62,044 bases of DNA from Bradyrhizobium jicamae. GTDB lineage: Bacteria > Pseudomonadota > Alphaproteobacteria > Rhizobiales > Xanthobacteraceae. Below the pieces are notes generated by a model that was given only the letters and a program-made list of their open reading frames with translations, was not told the origin of the DNA and made no database searches. A program made the position numbers and the translations under genes. Every line of letters starts with the position of its first letter. The stretch's first letter is position 1. Below, piece after piece: positions 15,295-25,588 of the stretch. Location of the stretch: the NCBI RefSeq assembly GCF_018130215.1, contig NZ_JAFCKQ010000046.1, positions 1 through 62,044 of the forward strand, in the 5' to 3' direction.

Positions 15295-16917
15295 ATGAGC
15301 GATGTGGCGTACCCCGGTTCGATCGAGCCTGCTCTAGGGAGAGGCCCTGATCTCGAAAAAGGCTTTCATCCTCTGACGGGTATCATCTACCTGGGGGTGA
15401 TCGGTGCCGCACTCCTGTTCGTCGCATACAGCATCTACGCCGATGTCGATGCCACCGGCATAGGGAAAACCTCCTATCTGGCATTCCTGCTGCTGTTCGT
15501 CGCGCTGCTGATCGCGCTCGGCTTCGAATTCGTCAATGGCTTCCATGACACGGCCAACGCGGTCGCTACCGTCATATACACGCGCTCGATGCCGGCCCAT
15601 GTCGCCGTCATCTGGTCGGGCATGTTCAATCTCATCGGGGTTCTTCTCTCGAGCGGCGCAGTCGCCTTCGGCATCGTTTCGTTGCTGCCGGTCGAGCTGA
15701 TCCTTCAGGTCGGCAGCAGCGCCGGATTCGCGATGGTGTTTGCGCTGTTGATCGCGGCCATCATCTGGAACGTGGGCACCTGGTATTTCGGGTTGCCGGC
15801 TTCGAGCTCGCACACCCTGATCGGATCGATCATGGGCGTCGGCATCACCAACGCGCTGATGCACGGCCGGGATGGTACCTCGGGCGTGGACTGGTCCCAG
15901 GCGGTCAACATCGCCAAGGCCCTCCTTCTGTCTCCGCTGTTCGGCTTTGCGCTCGCGGCGATTCTGCTCTATGGGCTCAAAACCATTCTCCTGCGCGCGA
16001 CTCCGGCGCTTTTTGCCGAGCCAAAGGGCAACCAGCCCCCTCCATGGTGGATTCGAGGCATCCTGATCCTCACATGCACGCTGGTCAGCTTTTTCCACGA
16101 GTCCAATGACGGTCAAAAGGGCATGGGCCTCATCATGCTCATCCTGATCGGTACGGTACCGACAGCCTACGCGCTCAATCGTTCCATGCCGGCCAGCCAG
16201 ATCCAGCAGTTCAGCAGCAACTCGGCTGCCGCGAGCAAAGTCATCGAGAGCAAGAGCGCTGACCACCATATCGCCGGCAACCCACGCCCGGCGGTGACCA
16301 ATTACATCGCGCTTCGTCAGCTCGACGAGAATACCTATCCGTCGCTGGCAGTACTTATGCACGAGATCAGCAACGAGGTCACACAATACGGATCGCTCGC
16401 GAAGTTTCCGGCTGACACTGTCGGCAACACGCGCAACGACATGTACCTGGTTTCCGAGGCCCTCCGCTTCCTCACCAAGAGCGGCGAGAGCGGGCTCAGC
16501 GGCAGCGATGTTGCGACGCTCAACAGCTACAAGGGATCGCTGGACAACGCGACCAAGTTCATCCCGAGCTGGGTGAAGGTCGCGGTCGCGATTGCCCTCG
16601 GGCTCGGCACGATGGTCGGCTGGAAGCGAATCGTGGTGACCGTCGGCGAGAAGATCGGCAAGACGCATTTGACCTACGCCCAGGGCGCCTGCGCCGAAAT
16701 CACCGCGGCTGCGACGATAGCGGCGGCGGACGGATACGGCCTGCCGGTGTCGACGACGCACGTCCTGTCATCCGGTATCGCAGGCACCATGACGGCCAGC
16801 GGGTCGGGGCTGCAATGGTCAACGATCCGCAATATCGCAATGGCCTGGGTCTTGACCCTGCCGGTCGCCATGCTGATTTCGGGCGCGCTGTACTTCGTCT
16901 TTGCCCACCTGTTTTAA
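15295..16917 (+). CDS. pit: PiT-family inorganic phosphate transporter
   Basis: The 540-residue protein has the duplicated PiT signatures: FVNGFHDTANAVATVIYTR in the N-terminal half and GEKIGKTHLTYAQGACAEITAA plus GLPVSTTHVLSS in the C-terminal half, with GLPASSSHTLIGS between. About ten to twelve membrane helices flank a hydrophilic central loop (about 300-400). PiT carriers take up metal-phosphate by proton symport. The Pho-box-like array upstream suggests phosphate-starvation control, whereas many PiT genes are constitutive. Confidence 0.92.
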   Translation: MSDVAYPGSIEPALGRGPDLEKGFHPLTGIIYLGVIGAALLFVAYSIYADVDATGIGKTSYLAFLLLFVALLIALGFEFVNGFHDTANAVATVIYTRSMPAHVAVIWSGMFNLIGVLLSSGAVAFGIVSLLPVELILQVGSSAGFAMVFALLIAAIIWNVGTWYFGLPASSSHTLIGSIMGVGITNALMHGRDGTSGVDWSQAVNIAKALLLSPLFGFALAAILLYGLKTILLRATPALFAEPKGNQPPPWWIRGILILTCTLVSFFHESNDGQKGMGLIMLILIGTVPTAYALNRSMPASQIQQFSSNSAAASKVIESKSADHHIAGNPRPAVTNYIALRQLDENTYPSLAVLMHEISNEVTQYGSLAKFPADTVGNTRNDMYLVSEALRFLTKSGESGLSGSDVATLNSYKGSLDNATKFIPSWVKVAVAIALGLGTMVGWKRIVVTVGEKIGKTHLTYAQGACAEITAAATIAAADGYGLPVSTTHVLSSGIAGTMTASGSGLQWSTIRNIAMAWVLTLPVAMLISGALYFVFAHLF

Positions 16918-16958
16918 CCCATCGCAAGCGTCCGCCCTTCGCGGCACGGGAGTTGGTA

Positions 16959-17330
16959 ATGGCGGCCGATGCAGGCTTTAGCGTCTTGACGGGGAACAGT
17001 GTCGAGACACGCAGCGTAAGAGCAGGCGACGTGATCTTTCGCGAGGGGGCGCCAGCCAACGAGCTCTTTGTCATCAAGAGCGGCCATGTGCGCATTCAGG
17101 TCGGCAACAAGGCCATCGCCGAGCTTTCGGCGGACAATATCTTTGGTGAAATGGCGCTGATCGACAGCGAGCCAAGGAGCGCGACGGCCATAGCCGTCAC
17201 CGACGTCGAGCTCGTGCCCATCTCGGAAAAGCAATTTCTCTTCCTCGTCAGTCAAACACCCTATTTCGCCCTCAAGGTCATGAGGACGCTCGCCCAGCGA
17301 CTGCGGGTCATGAACAAGGGCTTCGCCTGA
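16959..17330 (+). CDS. Stand-alone cyclic-nucleotide-binding domain protein
   Basis: The 123-residue product is a single cNMP-binding beta-barrel: VRAGDVIFREGAPANELFVIKSGHV, then FGEMALIDSEPRSATAIAVTDVEL, the phosphate-binding cassette with the expected Arg. No DNA-binding or membrane domain follows. It may be a cAMP receptor or sensor subunit, and the only cyclase in this window is at 595-2640. It starts 41 bases after the PiT gene and may be cotranscribed with it, possibly tuning it; that is inference. Confidence 0.85.
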   Translation: MAADAGFSVLTGNSVETRSVRAGDVIFREGAPANELFVIKSGHVRIQVGNKAIAELSADNIFGEMALIDSEPRSATAIAVTDVELVPISEKQFLFLVSQTPYFALKVMRTLAQRLRVMNKGFA

Positions 17331-17398
17331 CGGCTCCTCGCCCTGGCCCATCCTCCGGCGTCGGGTGCTCCTTCAGCATCCGGCCTTGATCGAGCCCG

Positions 17399-18823
17399 CT
17401 AGGCCGCCGGGACGATCTTTCCGGGATTGAAGATGTTCTGCGGATCCAGCGCACGCTTCAGCGCCCGCATCGCGTCGAGCGCCTCCGGTCCCAGCTCGGC
17501 CTTCAGGTATTTCTGCTTGCCCTGGCCGATGCCGTGCTCGCCGGTGCAGGTGCCGCCCATCGCTTGCGCGCGCTCGACCAGGCGGTGCATGAATTCCTCG
17601 CCGCGCGCCATCTCGTCCTTGTCCTCGACGTCGCAGAGCAGCGAGCAGTGGAAATTGCCGTCGCCGACATGGCCGACGATCGGCGACAGCAGATTGAGCC
17701 GCTTCAGATCATCCTCGGTCTCGGTGACGCAGTCCGCCAGCCGCGAGATCGGCACGCAGACGTCGGTGGCGACGACGCCGACGCTGGCGCCGGGGCGGAT
17801 CGCCTTCACCGACCAGTAGGCATCGTGTCGCGCCTGCCACAGCTTGGTGCGGTCTTCGGGCTTGGTGGTCCAGCTGAAGTCGCCGCCGCCGCATTCGGCG
17901 GCGATGTCGCGGAAGTTCTTCGACTGCTCGGCGACCTCGACCTCGCTGCCGTGGAATTCCAGCAACAGCAGCGGCGTCTCGGGCAAGGACAGCTTCGAGT
18001 AGCTGTTGCAGGCCTTCACCTGCTCGGCATTGAGCAGCTCGATGCGCGCGACCGGGATGCCGGTCTGGATCGCGAGGATCGTGGCCTGGCAGGCGCCGCG
18101 CACGGTCTCGAACGAGCACGCCGCCGCCGCGATCGTGTCCGGGATGCCGCGCAGGCGGATGGTGAGCTCGGAGATGATGCCGAGCGTTCCCTCCGCGCCG
18201 ACGAACAGATGCGTGAGATCGTAGCCGGCCGAGGACTTCTTGGCCCGCGTGCCCGTGGTGATGATCTCGCCGTCGCCGCGCACCACCTTCAGCGCCAGCA
18301 CGTTCTCGCGCATGGTGCCGTAGCGCACCGCGTTGGTGCCGGAGGCGCGGGTCGAGGTCATGCCACCGAGCGAAGCGTCGGCGCCGGGATCGATCGGGAA
18401 GAACAAGCCCTGGTCGCGCAGATATTCGTTCAGCGCCTTGCGGGTCACGCCGGGCTGGATCACGCAATCGAGGTCCTCGGCATGGACTTCAAGCACCTTG
18501 TTCATGTCGCGCAAATCGATGCAGACGCCGCCGGCCGGCGCGTTGACCTGGCCTTCCAGCGAGGTTCCGGTGCCGAACGCGATCACGGGCACACCGTGCC
18601 TGGCACAGATCCGCACCACGTCCTGGATATCGGCAGTTTCCTGCGCCATCACCACGGCGTCCGGCGGCTGGGCCGCCAGCCATGTGGTGGTATGGGCGTG
18701 CTGCTCGCGCACCGCCTGCGAGGTGACGAGCCGGTTGCCGAACCGCGCCGCCAGCGCGTCGATCGCGCTCTTCAGCGCCTGCGGTTCGGGTCGCGTCAAA
18801 TTGCTCGAAATCGTCGTCGCCAC
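17399..18823 (-). CDS. FAD-linked oxidase (D-lactate/glycolate dehydrogenase type)
   Basis: The 474-residue protein has an N-terminal FAD-binding type 4 domain (IAFGTGTSLEGQVNAP, then DPGADASLGGMTSTRASGTNAVRYG) and a C-terminal oxidase domain ending HGIGQGKQKYL and LDPQNIFNPGKI. It likely oxidises a 2-hydroxy acid such as D-lactate. The GTG at 18823 is chosen because GGGAGG lies just upstream; an upstream TTG in frame lacks a site. It diverges from the thioesterase gene. Confidence 0.9.
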   Translation of the reverse strand: MATTISSNLTRPEPQALKSAIDALAARFGNRLVTSQAVREQHAHTTTWLAAQPPDAVVMAQETADIQDVVRICARHGVPVIAFGTGTSLEGQVNAPAGGVCIDLRDMNKVLEVHAEDLDCVIQPGVTRKALNEYLRDQGLFFPIDPGADASLGGMTSTRASGTNAVRYGTMRENVLALKVVRGDGEIITTGTRAKKSSAGYDLTHLFVGAEGTLGIISELTIRLRGIPDTIAAAACSFETVRGACQATILAIQTGIPVARIELLNAEQVKACNSYSKLSLPETPLLLLEFHGSEVEVAEQSKNFRDIAAECGGGDFSWTTKPEDRTKLWQARHDAYWSVKAIRPGASVGVVATDVCVPISRLADCVTETEDDLKRLNLLSPIVGHVGDGNFHCSLLCDVEDKDEMARGEEFMHRLVERAQAMGGTCTGEHGIGQGKQKYLKAELGPEALDAMRALKRALDPQNIFNPGKIVPAA

Positions 18824-18955
18824 GGCAAAATTCCTCCCGGATTTAGCCGACCGTGACAAAGCTTGTATAAGGGGTCAAGAGAGCAAGACTCGAAAAACAG
18901 GCACGCGCGCGTCGGAAAGGCTCATGCTCGAAACGGCCGCAAATCGGGATGGATC

Positions 18956-19468
18956 ATGACCTCAGAGACATCGGCCAGGGAGACGCCGCTTCCCCCTGCC
19001 CCGTTCAAATCCTCGGTGATGCAGATCGACCCGCAATGGATCGATTACAACGGCCATCTCAACATGGCCTACTACAATGTGATGTTCGATCGCGCCATCG
19101 ACGAGATGTGGCTGCAGATCGGAATCGGCCCGGCCTACATGAAGGAGCGACACTGCTCGACCTTCACGGCCGAATGCCACGTCCGCTATTTGCAGGAGAT
19201 CCATCTCGGCGATCCCGTGCAGGTCTCGGTCTATCTGCTCGGCGCCGACGAGAAGCGGCTGCACACGTTCGAGGAGCTGCGCCATGCCACCGAGGGCTGG
19301 CTGTCGGCGACCTCGGAGAACCTCACGCTGCACATCGACATGCAGGCGCGCAAGGTAGCGCCGTTTCCGCCTGATATCCGCGCCCGCGCACAGGCGATCG
19401 TCGGGAGCTACGCGTCGGTAGCACGGCCCAACGGCATCGGCCGCAACGTGGCGATGCCCTCGAAGTGA
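18956..19468 (+). CDS. Hotdog-fold acyl-CoA thioesterase family protein
   Basis: The 170-residue protein has the hotdog thioesterase pattern IDYNGHLNMAYYNVMFDRAIDEM with the conserved Asp/Asn-Gly-His region, then FTAECHVRYLQEIHLGDPV. Proteins of this kind hydrolyse 4-hydroxybenzoyl-CoA or betainyl-CoA-type esters; the substrate is not evident. I use the ATG at 18956; earlier in-frame codons give a basic N-terminus without similarity. Confidence 0.85.
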   Translation: MTSETSARETPLPPAPFKSSVMQIDPQWIDYNGHLNMAYYNVMFDRAIDEMWLQIGIGPAYMKERHCSTFTAECHVRYLQEIHLGDPVQVSVYLLGADEKRLHTFEELRHATEGWLSATSENLTLHIDMQARKVAPFPPDIRARAQAIVGSYASVARPNGIGRNVAMPSK

Positions 19469-19495
19469 ATCCTCCAGCGCAGGCTCGCTGCATCT

Positions 19496-19516
19496 CTCCC
19501 GCTTGCGCTGCGGGAG
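19496..19516. terminator. Hairpin between convergent genes
   Basis: CTCCCGC (19496-19502) pairs with GCGGGAG (19510-19516) across seven bases. It lies between the ends of the thioesterase and DUF1328 genes and could stop transcription from both sides. It also resembles half of the short repeat at 366-550. Confidence 0.45.
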
Positions 19517-19551
19517 GGAACCCAATTCCGATGCCACCAAGAGGCGACCAG

Positions 19552-19725
19552 CTAGACGCGCGTGCGGCCGCGCGCCAATCCGATCACCGCCGACACCAGG
19601 AACAGGATGATTGCGATGAAGAAGATCGCCTTGGCGATTTCGATGGATGCGCCGGCGATGCCGCCGAAGCCCAGAACGCCGGCGATGAGCGCGATGACCA
19701 GGAACGTGACGACCCAGCTCAGCAT
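19552..19725 (-). CDS. DUF1328 small membrane protein
   Basis: The 57-residue product starts MLSWVVTFLVIALIAGVLGF and continues GGIAGASIEIAKAIFFIAII to the end GLARGRTRV. This is the DUF1328 (YtjA-like) pattern: two membrane helices with a Gly-rich turn. Its role is unknown; relatives are often stress-induced. It is convergent with the thioesterase gene. Confidence 0.92.
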   Translation of the reverse strand: MLSWVVTFLVIALIAGVLGFGGIAGASIEIAKAIFFIAIILFLVSAVIGLARGRTRV

Positions 19726-20012
19726 GATGAAACCCTCTGTGTTTTCGCTTCACTCCCTGCGCGGCCTGTCGCCAGCGCCGTGTCTGCTGGGACAATCCGG
19801 CGGCGAAAAGCAGGTTCCGGGCCGCAAAACAGCGAAATTTTCGCTCGCTTCAGGAACCGGGTCGGCGCCAAGCCGCCGGCGAATCCGTTCCCGCATGGCT
19901 CGATAAAACCTGTCAAAACGGCCGATGAGGCCCTATATGGCCTGCAATCCCTGCTAAGAAGGCTCCCTTTCACCGTCCCGCGGTGCCATCGTGGGCCCAA
20001 AACGATTCGCTT

Positions 20013-22586
20013 ATGACCGAGCCGAGCAAACAGCCCATTCACGGCGTTCCCGAGCACCAGCCGGTGGCTGGCGGCATCGCCGCGCGGGCGCGTGCGGCGG
20101 CAGGCGGCCCGCAATATCTCAGCGGCCTCAATCCGGAGCAGCGCGAGGCGGTCGAGACGCTCGACGGCCCGGTGCTGGTGCTTGCCGGCGCCGGTACCGG
20201 CAAGACGCGGGTGCTGACCACGCGCATCGCGCATATTTTGAGCCAGGGCCGCGCGCGGCCGCCGGAAATCCTGTCGGTGACCTTCACCAACAAGGCGGCC
20301 CGCGAGATGAAGCTGCGGCTTGGCCAGATGCTGGGCCAGGCAGTCGAGGGCATGCCTTGGCTCGGCACCTTCCACTCGATCGGCGGCCGCATCCTGCGCG
20401 TTCATGCCGAGCTGGTGCAGCTCAAATCCAACTTCACCGTGCTCGATGTCGACGACCAGGTGCGACTGCTCAAGCAGCTGTTGCAGGCCGAGGGCATCGA
20501 CGACAAGCGCTGGCCGGCGCGGATGATGGCCGGCCTGATCGACGGCTGGAAGAATCGCGGCCTGATGCCGTCGCAGGTGCCCGCGGGCGAGGCCGCGTCG
20601 TTCGGCAACGGCAAGGGCGGCAAGATCTACGCGACCTATCAGGAGCGGCTGAAGATCCTCAACGCCGCCGATTTCGGCGACCTGCTGCTGGAGAATATCC
20701 GGCTGTTCCGCGAGAACCCGGATGTGCTGCGCAGTTACCAGAACCGCTTCAAGTTCATCCTGGTCGACGAGTATCAAGACACCAACGTCGCGCAGTATCT
20801 GTGGCTGCGGCTGCTGTCGCAGGCGCCGTCGCGGCCGGGTCTTCCGCTTTCAGCAGTCATTCCGGGGCGCCTCGAAGAGGCGAACCCGGAATCCCGAGAT
20901 CAAGAGGGCTCATCTCGCGAGTCCGGGTTAGCACCTGACAGTGCGCCCCGGAATGACGGCAGCCCGCAGCCTCCCACCAGAAACATCTGCTGCGTCGGCG
21001 ACGACGACCAGTCGATCTACGGCTGGCGCGGCGCCGAGGTCGACAACATCCTGCGCTTCGAGCACGACTTTCCGGGCGCCAAGGTGATCCGGCTCGAGCG
21101 CAACTACCGCTCCACCGGCCACATCCTCGCCGCCGCCTCGCATCTGATCGCGCACAATGAGGGACGGCTCGGCAAGACGCTGCGCACCGAGGATGTCGAC
21201 GGCGAGAAGGTCACCGTCACCGGCTCCTGGGACTCGGAAGAGGAAGCGCGTGCGATCGGCGAGGAGATCGAGGAGCTGCAGCGCGCAGGCGAGAACCTCA
21301 ACGACGTCGCGATCCTGGTGCGTGCCTCGTTCCAGATGCGCGAGTTCGAAGATCGCTTCGTCACGCTCGGCCTTTCCTACCGCGTGATCGGCGGCCCGCG
21401 CTTCTATGAACGCGCCGAGATCCGCGACGCGCTGGCTTATCTGCGCACCATCAATTCGCCGGCCGACGACCTCGCCTTCGAGCGGATCGTCAACGTGCCG
21501 AAGCGCGGGCTCGGCGACGCCACCGTGCAGATGCTGCACGACCACGCCCGCAAGCGCCGCATTCCGCTGTTCGAGGCGGCGCGCGCCGTGGTGGAGACCG
21601 ACGAGCTGAAGCCGAAGGCGCGAGGCTCGCTGCGCGACCTCGTGATGCAGTTCGACCGCTGGCGGGCGCAGTCCGAGGTGACCTCGCATACCGAACTCGC
21701 CGAGATCGTGCTCGACGAGAGCGGCTACACCGAGATGTGGCAGAAGGACCGCTCGGCAGATGCCGCTGGTCGGCTCGAGAACCTCAAGGAACTGGTGCGG
21801 TCGATGGAGGAATTCGAGAACCTGCAAGGGTTTCTCGAGCACATCTCGCTGGTGATGGACCGCGACGGCGACGCCGGCGACGAGGCGGTGTCGCTGATGA
21901 CGCTGCATTCCGCCAAGGGCCTCGAGTTCGACAACGTCTTTCTGCCGGGCTGGGAGGAAGGCCTGTTCCCGAGCCAGCGCACGCTGGACGAGCAGGGCCG
22001 CGCCGGGCTCGAAGAAGAGCGCCGCCTCGCTCATGTCGGGCTGACCCGCGCCCGCCGCCGGGCAAAGATCTATTTCGCGACCAACCGTCGTATCCATGGC
22101 ACCTGGTCGACCACGATCCCGTCGCGCTTCCTCGACGAACTGCCGGCGCACAATGTCGAGATCACGGAATCCAAGGGTGGTTCCGGCTGGGGCGGCAGCG
22201 GTGGCTATGGCGCCTCGCGTTTCGACAACCTCGAATCATTCGGCTCGAGCTACTCGACCCCGGGCTGGCAACGCGCCCAGGCCAATCGCCGCGGCGGTCA
22301 GAATCGCGGCGGCAGCGGCTTCGAGGAACGGCAGTCCTCTTTTTCAGGTTCGCGCAGCGGCACCTCCGGCGGCTTCGGGCAGGCCAGGCGCGGCCCCATG
22401 GTGATCGAGGGCGAACTGGTGGCGAAATCCACCGGCACGGTGTCGGAATTCTCGCTGGATGATCGGGTGTTTCACCAGAAGTTCGGCTACGGCCACGTCG
22501 TCAGGATCGACGGCAACAAGCTCACCATCGCCTTCGAGAAGGCGGGCGAGAAGAAGGTGGTCGACAGCTTCGTGGAGCGGGCGTGA
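20013..22586 (+). CDS. uvrD: UvrD/PcrA-type DNA helicase with a repeat-derived insertion
   Basis: The 857-residue superfamily 1 helicase unwinds DNA 3' to 5' in nucleotide excision and mismatch repair. Walker A is GAGTGKT (59-65), motif II DEYQDTN (252-258), motif III GDDDQSIYGWRGA (from 329), and late motifs include TLHSAKGLEFDNVFLPG and LAHVGLTRARR. A Gly/Ser-rich linker and a small C-terminal beta domain (DDRVFHQKFGYGHVV) follow. Residues 282-315, between motifs II and III, are encoded by a palindromic repeat and have no counterpart in the family pattern. Flanking motifs are intact, so the enzyme may still work. The ATG at 20013 lacks a clear ribosome site. Confidence 0.93.
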   Translation: MTEPSKQPIHGVPEHQPVAGGIAARARAAAGGPQYLSGLNPEQREAVETLDGPVLVLAGAGTGKTRVLTTRIAHILSQGRARPPEILSVTFTNKAAREMKLRLGQMLGQAVEGMPWLGTFHSIGGRILRVHAELVQLKSNFTVLDVDDQVRLLKQLLQAEGIDDKRWPARMMAGLIDGWKNRGLMPSQVPAGEAASFGNGKGGKIYATYQERLKILNAADFGDLLLENIRLFRENPDVLRSYQNRFKFILVDEYQDTNVAQYLWLRLLSQAPSRPGLPLSAVIPGRLEEANPESRDQEGSSRESGLAPDSAPRNDGSPQPPTRNICCVGDDDQSIYGWRGAEVDNILRFEHDFPGAKVIRLERNYRSTGHILAAASHLIAHNEGRLGKTLRTEDVDGEKVTVTGSWDSEEEARAIGEEIEELQRAGENLNDVAILVRASFQMREFEDRFVTLGLSYRVIGGPRFYERAEIRDALAYLRTINSPADDLAFERIVNVPKRGLGDATVQMLHDHARKRRIPLFEAARAVVETDELKPKARGSLRDLVMQFDRWRAQSEVTSHTELAEIVLDESGYTEMWQKDRSADAAGRLENLKELVRSMEEFENLQGFLEHISLVMDRDGDAGDEAVSLMTLHSAKGLEFDNVFLPGWEEGLFPSQRTLDEQGRAGLEEERRLAHVGLTRARRRAKIYFATNRRIHGTWSTTIPSRFLDELPAHNVEITESKGGSGWGGSGGYGASRFDNLESFGSSYSTPGWQRAQANRRGGQNRGGSGFEERQSSFSGSRSGTSGGFGQARRGPMVIEGELVAKSTGTVSEFSLDDRVFHQKFGYGHVVRIDGNKLTIAFEKAGEKKVVDSFVERA
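20856..20957. repeat. 102-bp palindromic repeat inserted in uvrD in frame
   Basis: GTCATTCCGGGGCGC (20856-20870) and GCGCCCCGGAATGAC (20943-20957) are perfect 15-base inverted ends. Inner pairs AACCCGGA (20883-20890) with TCCGGGTT (20922-20929), and CGAGAT (20895-20900) with ATCTCG (20912-20917), extend the fold. This is the form of the GTCATTCCGGGG palindromes scattered between Bradyrhizobium genes. Its length is a multiple of three, and it has no stop codon in the helicase frame. Confidence 0.88.
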
Positions 22587-22645
22587 CGGACTTCGTCTGT
22601 TCGTAGCCCTTGACCCCAGTTGAATTCACGGGTTGAGATGGTTCC

Positions 22646-23059
22646 ATGATCCGGGGTGGGCTGTTCCTTTTTGTCGTCGCGCTCACCGCGCCGTCGCTGG
22701 CGGCAGCGGAGACGATGAGCTTTGGCGATGCCGCCGCACAATTGGCCAAGGCTTGCGGCGCGGACATCACCGCCAATTGCCGCGGCGTCAATCTCGACTC
22801 CAACCGCCTCAAGGAATGCCTGTCGCGCAACCGCGACGTGATGTCGGCCGACTGCAAGGCGACCTATTTCTCGACCTTCGATGCGATCCAGAAGCGGATC
22901 GCGGCGCGCATCACCGTCGCCGGAGCCTGCAGGCTCGAGATCGTCAAGGTGTGCGGCGGCTCCACCAAGGAGACCAGCAAGTCGGTCCCCTGCCTGATCA
23001 CCGCCAAGGGCAAGAGCCGGAATTGCGCCCAGGCCATCACGGACGCGGGGTATCAATGA
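22646..23059 (+). CDS. Secreted Cys-rich-repeat protein (GLG1-like)
   Basis: The 137-residue product has a signal peptide (about 1-21, ALTAPSLAAA) and a Cys-rich part: CGADITANCRGV, then LKECLSRNRDVMSADC, then C-x9-C and further cysteines. This resembles the Golgi-apparatus-protein Cys-rich repeat family found in secreted bacterial proteins. Eight cysteines in the mature part could form four disulfides. Its stop overlaps the start of the OmpA-family gene, so the two are likely coexpressed in the periplasm or envelope. Confidence 0.8.
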   Translation: MIRGGLFLFVVALTAPSLAAAETMSFGDAAAQLAKACGADITANCRGVNLDSNRLKECLSRNRDVMSADCKATYFSTFDAIQKRIAARITVAGACRLEIVKVCGGSTKETSKSVPCLITAKGKSRNCAQAITDAGYQ

Positions 23060-23730
23060 TGCGCCCGCTGACGCGAGGTCTGCGCGACGGCGTCCTGCTC
23101 GCTGCGCTGCTGCTGGCGACGGCGCACGCGCCGGCCCGCGCGCAGCAGGTGACGCGCGACGACATCATCGCCAAGCTCGACCATTTCGAGACGCCGGCGG
23201 AGATCGATATCCCGGCGCTGAAGCAGCAGGTGCTCGAGCGCTCGCGCACGCGGTCGAAGAACGAGCCGCCGCCGCAGAAGCGGCCGCCGATCGCGCCCAA
23301 CCTGACCAGCCTGCCGACGGCCAGTCTCGACATCCAGTTCGACGTCGACACGCCGATCGTGCTGCCGGAGTCGTACCAGACCGTCGGCCGCATCGCCGAC
23401 GCGCTGACGCATGCCTCGCTGTTGCCGTACAACTTCCTGGTCGTCGGCCACATCGAATCGAGCGGCAGGCGCGAGAACAACGCGGTGCTGAGCCAGCGGC
23501 GCGCGGACGCGATCCGCGACATCCTCATCAACACCTTCAAGATCTCGGCCAAGCGCGTGCAGTCGATCGGGCTCGGCGAAGAGCAACTGCTGGATCCCGC
23601 CCATCCCGGTGCCCCGGTCAACAACCAGATCCAGATCATGACCATTTCCAGGGTCGCCGACACCGAGCCGCCGCCCGCGCATCCGGCACCGGCAGCGCCC
23701 GCCGCCAAGAAGCCCGCGAAGAAGCGCTGA
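23056..23730 (+). CDS. OmpA-family periplasmic protein
   Basis: The 224-residue protein begins with a signal peptide (to about residue 31, PARAQ). A Pro-rich linker leads to an OmpA C-terminal-like domain (about 95-205) with IQFDVDTPIVLPESYQTVGRIADAL, VVGHIESSGRRENNAVLSQRRADAI and INTFKISAKRVQSIGLGEEQLLDP. Such domains bind peptidoglycan. The usual NRRVEI-type ending is replaced by NNQIQIMTI. A Pro/Ala/Lys tail ends the protein. An AAGCGC/GCGCTT stem straddling the stop (23722-23741), followed by TT, may be a weak terminator. Confidence 0.85.
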   Translation: MMRPLTRGLRDGVLLAALLLATAHAPARAQQVTRDDIIAKLDHFETPAEIDIPALKQQVLERSRTRSKNEPPPQKRPPIAPNLTSLPTASLDIQFDVDTPIVLPESYQTVGRIADALTHASLLPYNFLVVGHIESSGRRENNAVLSQRRADAIRDILINTFKISAKRVQSIGLGEEQLLDPAHPGAPVNNQIQIMTISRVADTEPPPAHPAPAAPAAKKPAKKR

Positions 23731-23885
23731 AGCGGGCGCTTTTACACACCGCAGGATAGATTTCTAGTCGGCCTGGTGATTGCAGAACGGATCGCGCGTC
23801 CCTATCTGCGCTAGGCCCCGTCTCCGCCCGCTTTCGGGCCGCAAATCAGCGCGCCTCAGCCCCATCCCACCACGCCTCCGCCCCC

Positions 23886-24805
<920 letters not shown>

Positions 24806-24809
<4 letters not shown>

Positions 24810-25567
24810 ACTTTCGCGCCATCAGGGCCATCTATCTGTTCGAAATGGCGCGCACCTGGCGCACGCTGCTGCAAAGCATCGTGTCGCCCGTGGTGTCGAC
24901 CTCGCTTTATTTCGTGGTGTTCGGTGCGGCGATCGGCTCGCGCATCACCCAGGTCGAGGGCGTCAGCTACGGCACCTTCATCGTGCCGGGTCTGGTGATG
25001 CTGTCGGTCCTGACCCAGAGCATCTCCAACGCCTCGTTCGGCATCTACTTCCCGAAATTCGTCGGCACCATCTACGAGATCCTGTCGGCACCGATCTCCT
25101 ACCTGGAGATCGTGATCGGCTATGTCGGCGCGGCCGCCACCAAGTCGATCATCCTCGGCCTGATCATCCTGGCCACCGCCGGGCTTTTCGTGCCACTGCA
25201 TGTCAATCATCCGATCTGGATGCTGACCTTCCTGGTGCTGACGGCCGTCACCTTCAGCCTGTTCGGGTTCATCATCGGCATCTGGGCCGACGGCTTCGAG
25301 AAGCTGCAGATGATCCCGATGCTGGTGGTGACGCCGCTGACCTTCCTCGGCGGCAGCTTCTATTCGGTGAACATGCTGCCGTCGGGCTGGCGCACCCTCA
25401 CGCTGCTCAATCCCGTCGTCTATCTGATCTCCGGCTTCCGCTGGAGCTTCTACGAGATCGCCGACGTCAGCGTTGCCTTGAGCCTCGGCATGACGGTGTG
25501 CTTCCTCGTCGCCTGCATGGCGATCGTGGCCTGGATCTTCCGCACCGGCTACCGCCTGAAGAACTGA
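24806..25567 (+). CDS. ABC-2 transporter permease (YadH-like)
   Basis: The 253-residue protein has six membrane helices and the ABC-2 permease pattern: VSPVVSTSLYFVVFGAAIGSR, then GTFIVPGLVMLSVL and, late, TPLTFLGGSFYSVNMLP, followed by NPVVYLISGFRWSFY. It pairs with the ATPase immediately upstream to form an exporter of the YadGH type. Confidence 0.92.
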
Positions 25568-25588
25568 CTTGCGGAAGCAAGTAGCCCT

